Shown piece after piece: positions 1 to 5,096 of a stretch of 5,096 nucleotides of DNA (its first letter is position 1; every line of letters begins with the position of its first letter). The DNA is from an uncultured Paracoccaceae bacterium (lineage in GTDB: Bacteria; Pseudomonadota; Alphaproteobacteria; Rhodobacterales; Rhodobacteraceae): NCBI GenBank assembly GCA_937927885.1, contig CALEZJ010000518.1, positions 1 through 5,096 of the forward strand, given 5' to 3'. A program made the position numbers and the translations under genes. A model generated the notes under the pieces. It saw nothing but the letters and a program-made list of their open reading frames with translations, made no database searches and had not been told where the DNA came from.

Positions 1-980
1 ACCTTGTCACCCGCGCGGACAGTCTTGCCGTGCATTTCGAAATCGCGCGTGGCGGTGCGGCGGAAATAGATCGCCGGGGTCGCCCAGCGGATGATCTCGT
101 CGGGGGCGGTGTCCCAGACCTGACCGGACTGCATCTGCGCCAGCAATTCGGGTTGGTGCAGCATCGCATGGATGCCGGCGGCAATGGAATAGCGGGTCGT
201 GTCATTGCCGGCCGCAACCAGCAGGCAAAAGAAGTTTCGAAACTCGGTTTCGGAAATCACCGAGCCATCGGGCCCGGGTTGCAAGATCAGGTGCAGAACC
301 CCGTTGGTGTCGCCCCTCGCGGCCTTGTCGGCCATGAGTTTCTTTGCATAATCATAAAGCTCCGCCCCGGCCGGCGAATTGAACGGCATCAGCCGGTAGG
401 CGTCGGTGGTCATGCGGTCCAGCACATGGTCGGTGAAATCCGGGTCGGTGTTGGCGATCAGCGCATCGCCCTTTTCCACCAGCCAGGGCAAATCTTCATC
501 CGGGGTGCCGATGATGCGGCCCAGCATGCGCATGGGAAGCTGGCGGGCGATCAGGCGGGTGGCGTCAAAGGTGCCGTGATCCAGCGCCTCGTCGAGGATG
601 TCGTGGCACAGTTCACGGATCAGCCCTTCGAACCCCGCCACCACCGGTTTTGAAAACGCCTTGGCCACCTTGACGCGGGTCTGCGAATGCTCGGGCGGGT
701 CGGTTTCCTGGAAGGTGCGCCGCGCCAGATACTCCTCGTAGGTCTGGTCCTCCATGCGGATGCCGCGCGCCGATGACAACAGATCCGGCTGCCGGTTCAG
801 GTCCAGAATGTCGGCGTGCCGCGTTACCGACCAATAGCCCTGCCCGCCCGACCAGTCGCTCCAGTGCAAGGGATCCTCGCGGCGCAGGCGGGCAAAGGTG
901 TTGTGCGGCGTGCCTGCGGCGAAGGTGTCATGCGAGCCAAGATCGGCATGGCCGTCGTCAGTGGGGATCCAGATCGTCAT
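1..980 (-). CDS. Cytochrome P450, C-terminus cut off by the left edge
   Basis: A heme-thiolate monooxygenase, expected to be soluble, inserting oxygen into a hydrophobic substrate with electrons from a separate ferredoxin/reductase. 326 complete codons are visible. Seen: the C-helix motif DPPEH (residues 94-98); the I-helix oxygen-activation motif AGNDTTR (257-263) with its acid-threonine pair; the K-helix ExxR as EIIR (295-298); and the following segment FRRTATRDFE. The Cys-containing heme loop, expected 30-60 residues further on, lies outside the window. The start is the ATG at 980-978. AGCGAG at 992-987, six bases upstream, is a passable Shine-Dalgarno (SD) sequence, and the AT-rich promoter region lies directly before it. 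The I- and K-helix sequences resemble bacterial P450s of the CYP124/125/142 and linalool-hydroxylase type, so a terpenoid, steroid or branched-lipid substrate is possible; this is from memory and does not fix the substrate. No ferredoxin gene is visible. It is divergent from the amidotransferase gene. Confidence 0.96.
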   Translation of the reverse strand, partial: MTIWIPTDDGHADLGSHDTFAAGTPHNTFARLRREDPLHWSDWSGGQGYWSVTRHADILDLNRQPDLLSSARGIRMEDQTYEEYLARRTFQETDPPEHSQTRVKVAKAFSKPVVAGFEGLIRELCHDILDEALDHGTFDATRLIARQLPMRMLGRIIGTPDEDLPWLVEKGDALIANTDPDFTDHVLDRMTTDAYRLMPFNSPAGAELYDYAKKLMADKAARGDTNGVLHLILQPGPDGSVISETEFRNFFCLLVAAGNDTTRYSIAAGIHAMLHQPELLAQMQSGQVWDTAPDEIIRWATPAIYFRRTATRDFEMHGKTVRAGDK

Positions 981-990
981 CCGATGCTCG

Positions 991-998
991 CTTGCAAG
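991..998. repeat. Perfect 8-base palindrome CTTGCAAG
   Basis: The sequence CTTGCAAG is its own reverse complement. It lies in the putative P450 leader, just upstream of the AGCGAG that may serve as ribosome binding site. It could be a half-site or small operator, but at eight bases it could also be chance. Confidence 0.3.
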
Positions 999-1004
999 TG
1001 ACTT

Positions 1005-1018
1005 TTTATATGTATAAA
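1005..1018. repeat. Inverted repeat TTTATA-TG-TATAAA in the divergent promoter region
   Basis: Two perfect 6-base arms flank a 2-base centre. It overlaps the candidate -10 elements for both directions, so a protein bound here would affect the P450 and amidotransferase promoters together. It may also simply be an AT-rich promoter core, since TATA-like sequences are naturally near-palindromic. Confidence 0.4.
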
Positions 1019-1040
1019 TATGAGTTTGAAAAACATGCAA
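1011..1040 (-). promoter_or_regulatory. Candidate P450 promoter
   Basis: On the minus strand TTGCAT (1040-1035) is followed after 17 bases by TTATAC (1017-1012), with TATACA one base further on as an alternative -10. This would start transcription near 1005, about 25 bases before the P450 ATG. The stretch 1001-1060 has only 14 G/C bases in 60, in a window that is otherwise very GC-rich. The assignment is by eye and not experimental. The AT-rich tract must also hold the amidotransferase promoter, for which I see no convincing -35/-10 pair; the best is TTGCAA (992-997) with TATAAA (1013-1018) at a short 15-base spacing. Confidence 0.5.
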
Positions 1041-1053
1041 ATGGAATTTTCAT
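1035..1053. promoter_or_regulatory. Operator-like inverted repeat over the amidotransferase start
   Basis: ATGCAAAT, a GGA centre and ATTTTCAT form an imperfect palindrome with seven of eight pairs matching. It covers the candidate P450 -35 element, the GGA that is the only SD-like sequence for the amidotransferase gene, and the first two bases of its ATG. The 19-base length and dyad symmetry fit the footprint of a dimeric helix-turn-helix regulator, such as the GntR protein encoded at 1753-2403. No binding is demonstrated. Confidence 0.45.
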
Positions 1054-1756
1054 GCATATCGCATTTCTTGACGCCAACACCGACCGCAGCGCCTTTGCCG
1101 CCCGCCACCCGACCGAGGTGCAAAAATTTCGCACGCTGCTGGGGCCGCGCGCCGCCGGGTGGGAGTTTAGCGATTTCACCGTCAACGAAGGGCATTTTCC
1201 CGACGCTGTCGCGCGCTTTGACGGGGTGATGATCTCGGGTTCACCGGCGTCGGTGAATGACCCGGACGCCTGGATCGCACGTCTGAAGGACACGATCCGC
1301 GCCGCCGTCGCCGCCGAGGTGCCGGTGTTCGGCGCCTGTTTCGGCCATCAGGCGGTGGCCAGCGCATTGGGTGGAGTGGTGGGGCGCAACCCGCAAGGCT
1401 GGGTTCTGGGGCGGGTGGAAAGCGCGCCGCACAGCCCCGCCCCCTGGATGGACCCCCTCCCCGCCATGGCCCTGCACGCCGCGCACAATGAACAGGTCAC
1501 CGCCGCGCCCCCCGGCGCGCGCGTTCTTGGCGGCAATGCCGACGTGCCCAACGGGCATCTGGCCCTTGGCAAGAGCGTGTTCACCACCCAGTATCACCCC
1601 GAACTGGATGAGGGGTTCATGCGCGATCTCCTGGGCGAGATGCAGGACAAACTCGCCCCGGACGTTCACCGCAAATCTTTGGAAACGCTGGGTCTTTCCG
1701 TTGACGATACGCGAATGGCGGACTGGATCGCCGCGTTCTTCCGGCAGGCACGCTAA
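1052..1756 (+). CDS. Stand-alone class I glutamine amidotransferase-like protein
   Basis: A 234-residue cytoplasmic protein of the triad (class I) glutamine amidotransferase fold, as in the N-terminal domain of GMP synthase. The nucleophile elbow GACFGHQ holds the catalytic Cys96; YHPE near residues 181-184 supplies the catalytic His182 and Glu184; ISGSP (61-65) is a plausible oxyanion-loop region. HNEQVT (145-150) matches the segment before the C-terminal strands in this family. No synthetase or ligase domain is attached, so it either partners another enzyme or hydrolyses a gamma-glutamyl compound itself, as PuuD-type relatives do; which one cannot be told. The start is ATG 1052, because MHIAFLDANT forms the expected first beta strand; a frame-matched ATG at 1010 would add 14 unlikely residues. 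The SD is weak (GGA, six bases upstream). It is divergent from the P450 gene and convergent with the GntR gene. Confidence 0.92.
   Translation: MHIAFLDANTDRSAFAARHPTEVQKFRTLLGPRAAGWEFSDFTVNEGHFPDAVARFDGVMISGSPASVNDPDAWIARLKDTIRAAVAAEVPVFGACFGHQAVASALGGVVGRNPQGWVLGRVESAPHSPAPWMDPLPAMALHAAHNEQVTAAPPGARVLGGNADVPNGHLALGKSVFTTQYHPELDEGFMRDLLGEMQDKLAPDVHRKSLETLGLSVDDTRMADWIAAFFRQAR
1753..1756. other. Interlocked stop codons of convergent genes
   Basis: The bases CTAA carry the TAA of the amidotransferase gene (1754-1756, plus) and the TAG of the GntR gene (1755-1753, minus). The two coding regions overlap by four bases, leaving no room for a terminator between them. Transcripts from each side probably run into the other gene. 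Confidence 0.9.
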
Positions 1757-2403
1757 CCCAGCGCGGCCAGCAGGTCCATCGCGGTAACCTGATCGAACTG
1801 CACATGGCGGCGCATCGCCTCTTCGGCGGCCTCGGCGTCGCGCGCGGCGATCAGCCCCGCGATATGCCGGTGATCGCGCGCCGACGCCTCGATCGACCCG
1901 GCATAGCGATAGCGCGCGCGGTAATAGGCCATCAGCTTGCGCGCATTGGTCTTGATCATGTCGAGCAGAAAGGGATTGCCCGCCGCCTCGGCGACCGTGG
2001 CGTGAAAGCGCAGGTTGAGCTGGTAATAGGCCGCGGGTTCGGCCTCGCCCAGGGTGGCGAAATGCGCCTCGCAGGCCGCGACCGCGGTTTCCAGCGCCAA
2101 AGCGCCCTGGGGCGAAAGCCGCCGTGCCGCCAGCCCCGCCGCCTGCCCTTCCAGCTTGGCATGGACCTCGAGGATGGCAAGGAACTCGACCAGAGTCGGC
2201 TTGAACACCAGCGCGCCCTTGCGCGGCAGGCGCCGCACAAGGCCGGTGGCCTCGATCTGCATCAGCGCCTCGCGCACCGGGGTGCGAGACACGCCGAATT
2301 GCTCGACCAGTGCGGATTCGTCGATCTCGTCGCCGGGATTCAGCCGTCCGGCGTCGATCCAGTCCAGCAAAGTCTGCGCGATCATGTCCGATTGCGAAGG
2401 CAA
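1753..2403 (-). CDS. GntR-family transcriptional regulator with FCD domain (FadR/VanR group)
   Basis: A dimeric DNA-binding repressor or activator that responds to a small acidic metabolite. Counting from the TTG at 2403-2401 it has 216 residues. The winged helix-turn-helix spans about residues 3-68, with the recognition-helix signature SRTPVREAL (39-47) and the wing near LPRKGALVF. The all-helical FCD domain follows (about 75-212). Its likely metal-site residues are Asn130 (often Asp), His134, His178 and His200. I chose TTG because AGGAG (2414-2410) sits six bases before it and a candidate promoter lies just upstream. The ATG at 2430 has no SD and falls inside the putative -10, and a GTG at 2442 also lacks an SD. 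Either earlier start would add 9 or 13 poorly conserved-looking residues. It may control itself and the divergent P450/amidotransferase pair, an inference from shared motifs. The effector is unknown. Confidence 0.94.
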   Translation of the reverse strand: MPSQSDMIAQTLLDWIDAGRLNPGDEIDESALVEQFGVSRTPVREALMQIEATGLVRRLPRKGALVFKPTLVEFLAILEVHAKLEGQAAGLAARRLSPQGALALETAVAACEAHFATLGEAEPAAYYQLNLRFHATVAEAAGNPFLLDMIKTNARKLMAYYRARYRYAGSIEASARDHRHIAGLIAARDAEAAEEAMRRHVQFDQVTAMDLLAALG

Positions 2404-2409
2404 TGGCGT

Positions 2410-2414
2410 CTCCT
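2410..2414 (-). promoter_or_regulatory. Ribosome binding site deciding the GntR TTG start
   Basis: AGGAG on the minus strand is separated by six bases from the TTG at 2403-2401. This is optimal spacing, and no comparable site precedes the in-frame ATG at 2430 or GTG at 2442. It is the main reason for calling a TTG start. Confidence 0.6.
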
Positions 2415-2425
2415 GCTTTGCCCTA

Positions 2426-2455
2426 TGCATAAACAGGAACACGCCGATTGTGCAA
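2426..2455 (-). promoter_or_regulatory. Candidate promoter of the GntR gene
   Basis: TTGCAC (2455-2450) and TATGCA (2431-2426) are 18 bases apart on the minus strand. The predicted transcript would begin near 2419, giving a leader of about 16 bases to the TTG start. The -10 lies within the perfect palindrome TATGCATA (2424-2431), which could be an autoregulatory operator. The call is by eye. Read-through from the upstream DUF5765-like gene is also possible, as that stop codon is only 12 bases before the -35. Confidence 0.45.
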
Positions 2456-2467
2456 ATGAAACCGGAA

Positions 2468-3172
2468 TCAGGCGGGAGCGGTCATCTGCCGACGAATCCA
2501 GGGGCTGAGGGCAATCAGCACGATGGCAATGGAGAACAGACACCAGATCGCCGGAACCTCGTTCGGATTGGTGGTCAGTTGCCCCGCCGCGATGGGCCCG
2601 GCCAGCGCATGGAACAACACCAGCCGCCAGGCGCCGTACAATAGCGGCAGCAGGAAGGTGACCAGGATATACGACGGAAAGCCCCAACTGAGGCCGAGCG
2701 CGGCCTCGACGGGCACCATGAGCCCGTTGAACGGCACGTCCCAGGCCTGATGCCAGTCGCCCGATACGGTGCAAAGCCGCTCGGCACACAGGTTCGAACC
2801 CGGCGCGCAACTGCCCGCCCAGTCAAACGGGTAGAGTTGCAGCAGCATCAGGACCGACGAGGCCGCGCAAAGCGAAAAGACCAGCACCTTCATGCCCGCG
2901 GCGACCGGCCGCGCGACCAGCGCCATGGCAAAGGCGTTGATGAACAGGGGCTGAAAGACGATATGCAACACGCTGAGCACGGTGACGCTCTGGTTCACCG
3001 GCGAGGTGCATTCGTCGATCACCGCATAGCCCGCGACCTGCAGCGCCTCCATCAGGGTGAAATAGCCCAGCGTGACCGGAATCGCCAGCGGGTCCCCCCG
3101 CCGCGCTGTCACCACGGTCGCCGCCCCTCCAAGGCCGACCATCGCCGCAGATACCCCCATCGTCCAGCACAT
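2468..3172 (-). CDS. Polytopic membrane protein of unknown function (DUF5765-like)
   Basis: A 234-residue inner-membrane protein of unassigned function. The opening MCWTMG and the stretch GYFTLMEALQVAGYAV match what I remember of the DUF5765 family, common in Rhodobacteraceae; that family call is from memory. Hydrophobic segments lie at about 4-22, 28-51, 62-87, 91-114, 149-162, 166-191 and 206-226, giving six or seven spans. A hydrophilic loop at about 115-148 holds three cysteines (122, 129, 134) and His141. Polar residues inside or next to spans include Glu42, Gln45, His70 and His188. The start is ATG 3172: GGAGG at 3184-3180 is seven bases upstream. A TTG at 3229 would add 19 hydrophilic residues and lacks such support. 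It lies 61 bases after the DUF808 gene and 64 before the GntR start, on the same strand, so co-transcription is possible. Transport, metal binding or redox roles are all open. Confidence 0.85.
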   Translation of the reverse strand: MCWTMGVSAAMVGLGGAATVVTARRGDPLAIPVTLGYFTLMEALQVAGYAVIDECTSPVNQSVTVLSVLHIVFQPLFINAFAMALVARPVAAGMKVLVFSLCAASSVLMLLQLYPFDWAGSCAPGSNLCAERLCTVSGDWHQAWDVPFNGLMVPVEAALGLSWGFPSYILVTFLLPLLYGAWRLVLFHALAGPIAAGQLTTNPNEVPAIWCLFSIAIVLIALSPWIRRQMTAPA

Positions 3173-3233
3173 CGCGCATCCTCCGTCCCTTGCCCCGGCA
3201 GTCAAGCACGCGCGCAGACCGGATGGCAAAGGT
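3173..3233. other. Short intergenic gap between DUF808 and DUF5765-like genes
   Basis: These 61 bases contain the GGAGG ribosome binding site of the downstream gene and no convincing promoter or terminator. The only symmetry is a weak CTTG...CAAG stem with a 10-base loop, too poor to call a terminator, so read-through from the peptidase/DUF808 operon is the simpler reading. Confidence 0.5.
3180..3184 (-). promoter_or_regulatory. Strong ribosome binding site of the DUF5765-like gene
   Basis: GGAGG on the minus strand lies seven bases before the ATG at 3172-3170. It fixes that start over the upstream TTG at 3229 and shows the gene has independent translation initiation despite its closeness to the DUF808 gene. 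Confidence 0.7.
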
Positions 3234-4193
3234 TTAGTGCGCCCCGCCGCGGGCCAGCCGGATCACCGGGTTCACCACCCAGGTCACCAATGGGATCAGC
3301 GCCAGCCCCAGACCCAGCCCGAAAACCACGACCAGCGCCGCCGTCACCGCCCAGGCAACCGCCCCGGCCAGTTGCGGCAGGGCGAGGGCGGCGGTTTCGG
3401 CCTGATGGTGGATCCACTCATAGACCGGGTGCCAGCCCAGATCGTTCAGCCCGTGCAGGACGATGCTGCCGCCGACCCAGATCATCGCCGCAGTGCCGAC
3501 CAGGGTCAACGTGGTCAGGAATCCCGGCATGACCGACACGATGCCCCGGCCCAGTGCCCTTGCGGCCCCCAGCCGCCCGCGCGCCATCCACAGGCCCAGG
3601 TCATCCGCCTTCACGATCAGCGCCACGCCGCCATAGACGGCGGCGGTGATCGCCACCGCGACCAGCGCCAGCACCAGCGCCTGCATCACCACGCCCTGCC
3701 CGGGCGGCAGGGCGGCCAGCGAGATGGTCATGATCTCGGCCGACAGGATGAAATCGGTCTTGATCGCCCCCGCGATCTTGGCGGCCTCAAGGTGGCCGGG
3801 CTCGCCGACCTCGACCGGCCCCTCGGCCTGAGGGACATGGGGGTGGAGCAGGTGCCAGACCTTTTCCGCCCCCTCGAAGCACAGATAGGCCCCGCCCAGC
3901 ATCAGCAGCGGCGTGATCGCCCAGGGCGCGAAGGCGCTGAGCACCAGCGCGAGCGGCAGCAGGATCACCAGCTTGTTGCGGATCGATCCGAGCGCGATCT
4001 TGCCGACGATGGGCAGTTCGCGGGCCGGCGAGAAACCCTGCACATAGCGCGGTGTCACGGCCGCATCGTCGATCACCGCGCCGGCCGCCTTGGCGCCGGC
4101 CTTGGCCGCCTGCCCCGCAATGTCGTCGACCGACGCCGCCGCCACCTTGGCAATCGCCGCCACGTCATCGAGAAGCGCCAGAAGCCCGCTCAT
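3234..4193 (-). CDS. DUF808 family inner-membrane protein (YedI-like)
   Basis: A 319-residue integral membrane protein of the DUF808 family, which includes E. coli YedI; the molecular function is not established. The N-terminal 1-50 is a soluble, alanine-rich helical region (LLALLDDVAAIAKVAAAS, then DDIAGQAAKAGAK) ending in the family motif IDDAAVTPRYVQG (41-53). ELPIVGKIALGSIRNK (59-74) precedes the first membrane spans near 75-105, which carry LLMLGGAYLCFEGAEKVWH (96-114). Further spans lie near 168-195, 219-246 and 274-311. The segment AGAIKTDFILSAEIMTISL (141-159) is another stretch I associate with the family. The length is typical and nothing looks truncated. The ATG at 4193-4191 overlaps the peptidase TGA, so translation is probably coupled; there is only a poorly spaced GAGGG of its own. 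The reading frame stays open upstream to 4820, but that extension is antisense-like noise within the peptidase gene. Confidence 0.93.
   Translation of the reverse strand: MSGLLALLDDVAAIAKVAAASVDDIAGQAAKAGAKAAGAVIDDAAVTPRYVQGFSPARELPIVGKIALGSIRNKLVILLPLALVLSAFAPWAITPLLMLGGAYLCFEGAEKVWHLLHPHVPQAEGPVEVGEPGHLEAAKIAGAIKTDFILSAEIMTISLAALPPGQGVVMQALVLALVAVAITAAVYGGVALIVKADDLGLWMARGRLGAARALGRGIVSVMPGFLTTLTLVGTAAMIWVGGSIVLHGLNDLGWHPVYEWIHHQAETAALALPQLAGAVAWAVTAALVVVFGLGLGLALIPLVTWVVNPVIRLARGGAH
4190..4193 (-). other. ATGA stop/start overlap coupling peptidase and DUF808 genes
   Basis: On the minus strand the ATG of the DUF808 gene (4193-4191) shares bases with the TGA of the M28 peptidase gene (4192-4190). 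This arrangement is typical of termination-reinitiation coupling and shows that the two genes are in one operon, peptidase first. Confidence 0.9.
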
Positions 4194-5096
4194 GCCCTCA
4201 GCCCCGCCGCCTCGGCCGTCAGCGCCACCGCCAGCCGGGTCGCCTGTTCCAGCCGGTCGAAATCGACGGATTCGGGCACATCGCTGGTGCTGTGATACTG
4301 CGCCGCATCGACCCCGTTGTCGTAAAGCCCGACGCAAGGATAGCCCTCGGCCTCGAACGCCATATAGTCCGAGCCCCAGATATCCCCGGTCTCGACCGCG
4401 ATCCGCGTGTGTTCTGCCGCCAACTCGACCGCGCGCAGGCCCCAGCGGCGCGCCTCGGCATCGTTGTCCGGGCGCGCGTTTCCCTGATCGTATTCGACGA
4501 CCAGGCGGGTTTGCGCATGGGTCGGGTGATGGCCCAACATGTCGAGGTTGATCATCAGCCGGATGCGCCAGCCCTCGCGCGCGGCCTGCCGGGCCAGTGC
4601 CGTCGAGCCCGCCTGTTCCTGTTCCTCGCCGCTGAAGGCGACGCAGACCAGTTCGTGCGGCAGGTCGAGCGGGCCCAGGATGCGGCGGATTTCCAGCATC
4701 GCGGCGACGCCGGTTGCGTTGTCGTTGGCACCGGGGGCCAGGCGCGCCGGGTCCTCCGAGATCGAATCGACATGCGCGCCCACCAGCACGATGCCGCGCG
4801 CCGCGCGCGGATTGCCGCACAGGATGTTGTGGCGCCTCAGGTTGGGCTGCAAGTCATACGGCAGTCGGTGGATGTCCTTGTCCGGCGCGCCCGCCCGGGC
4901 AAAGGCGCCCGCCATCCAGTCCTCGACCGCGGGAAAGCCCGCGCCAGGGGACCAGCGGGTGGCAAAGCCTGCGAGGGCGGCCACATCCGCGCGCAGATGC
5001 GCCTGCGACACCTGCGAGACAAGCGCCCCCGGCGCGGGGCCGCCCGGGCTGCGCGCCAACGACGGGGCCGCGATCAGCGCCGCCGCACCGCCCGCC
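4190..5096 (-). CDS. Secreted M28 family zinc metallopeptidase, N-terminus cut off by the right edge
   Basis: A co-catalytic two-zinc exopeptidase of the M28 (aminopeptidase Y / Vibrio aminopeptidase) family, probably releasing N-terminal amino acids from peptides outside the cytoplasm. Numbering from the codon at 5059-5057 as residue 1, all five metal ligands and the base are visible: His96 in GAHVDS, bridging Asp113 in ANDNATG, catalytic Glu145 and ligand Glu146 in SGEEQE, Asp173 in NLDMLG, and His256 in YHSTSD. The frame stays open to the edge and reads GGAAALIAAPSLARSPGG before the mature region, which looks like the end of a signal peptide with a cleavage site near PSLA. Export is thus likely, by Sec or Tat. 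The true start, and whether an arginine pair precedes the hydrophobic core, lies outside. The TTG at 5059 is therefore not the real start. Substrate specificity cannot be read; carboxypeptidase-type M28 members also exist. Confidence 0.94.
   Translation of the reverse strand, partial: AGGAAALIAAPSLARSPGGPAPGALVSQVSQAHLRADVAALAGFATRWSPGAGFPAVEDWMAGAFARAGAPDKDIHRLPYDLQPNLRRHNILCGNPRAARGIVLVGAHVDSISEDPARLAPGANDNATGVAAMLEIRRILGPLDLPHELVCVAFSGEEQEQAGSTALARQAAREGWRIRLMINLDMLGHHPTHAQTRLVVEYDQGNARPDNDAEARRWGLRAVELAAEHTRIAVETGDIWGSDYMAFEAEGYPCVGLYDNGVDAAQYHSTSDVPESVDFDRLEQATRLAVALTAEAAGLRA

Noticed and set aside
30..653. Plus-strand open frame of 207 codons at the left end
   Set aside because: It is antisense to the P450 gene, whose motifs DPPEH, AGNDTT and EIIR are clear on the other strand.
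773..1051. N-terminal extension of the amidotransferase frame back to 773
   Set aside because: The extension is Arg-rich and overlaps the start of the P450 gene on the other strand. The domain begins at ATG 1052.
1804..2508. Plus-strand open frame of 234 codons opposite the GntR gene
   Set aside because: The composition is Arg/Gly/Leu-rich without motifs, while the minus strand encodes a complete winged-helix plus FCD regulator.
3185..3205. Possible hairpin CTTG...CAAG between the DUF808 and DUF5765-like genes
   Set aside because: It has a four-base stem with a ten-base loop and no following T-run, so it is not a credible terminator.
4080..4130. Repetitive GGCGCCGGCC / CTTGGCCGCC sequence, considered as a structured RNA or terminator
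   Set aside because: It encodes the alanine-rich helical N-terminus of the DUF808 protein (AGQAAKAGAKAAGAV). The repetition follows from Ala and Gly codons in GC-rich DNA.
3072..4295. Long plus-strand open frame of 407 codons opposite the DUF808 and DUF5765-like genes
   Set aside because: Its translation is low-complexity, rich in Arg, Gln, His, Pro and Asp, with no recognisable domain, and it lies antisense to two well-supported membrane protein genes. It is a typical shadow frame of GC-rich DNA.
4194..4820. Upstream in-frame extension of the DUF808 gene, giving 528 residues
   Set aside because: The extra residues are Arg/Gly-rich, lie out of frame within the M28 peptidase gene, and resemble no domain. 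The conserved family start MSGLLALLDDV is at 4193.

Overview
The window looks like a chromosomal segment of a GC-rich alphaproteobacterium, most likely of the Rhodobacteraceae type. The grounds are the high GC of the coding regions, the tightly packed genes, and a small membrane protein resembling a family I remember mainly from that group. The taxonomic call is inference; there is no rRNA or other marker gene. I see no mobile element, tRNA, CRISPR array or phage gene, and no gene-free stretch longer than about 80 bases.

Layout, left to right. (1) 1-980, minus: a cytochrome P450 whose heme-binding C-terminus lies beyond the left edge. (2) 981-1051: an AT-rich divergent control region with several inverted repeats and a candidate P450 promoter. 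(3) 1052-1756, plus: a stand-alone class I (triad) glutamine amidotransferase-like protein. (4) 1753-2403, minus: a GntR-family regulator with an FCD ligand-binding domain, meeting the amidotransferase tail to tail with interlocked stop codons. It probably starts at a TTG. (5) 2468-3172, minus: a polytopic membrane protein of unknown function (DUF5765-like). (6) 3234-4193, minus: a DUF808/YedI-like inner-membrane protein. (7) 4190-5096, minus: a secreted M28 zinc metallopeptidase whose signal peptide runs off the right edge. It overlaps the DUF808 gene by the four bases ATGA.

How the genes may work together. Two groups are visible. The peptidase and DUF808 genes form a translationally coupled pair, with the DUF5765-like gene and then the GntR gene downstream on the same strand. 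The P450, amidotransferase and GntR genes look like a small regulated unit. The candidate GntR and P450 promoters carry the same octamer, CATTTGCA, over their -35 regions, and both regions contain ATGCATA, the only two copies of ATGCAT I found. This suggests, but does not prove, that the GntR protein controls itself and the divergent P450/amidotransferase pair. The substrate and pathway cannot be read from this window. I found no clear evidence of a wholly new system; the shared control motif and the uncharacterised membrane proteins are the points most worth following.
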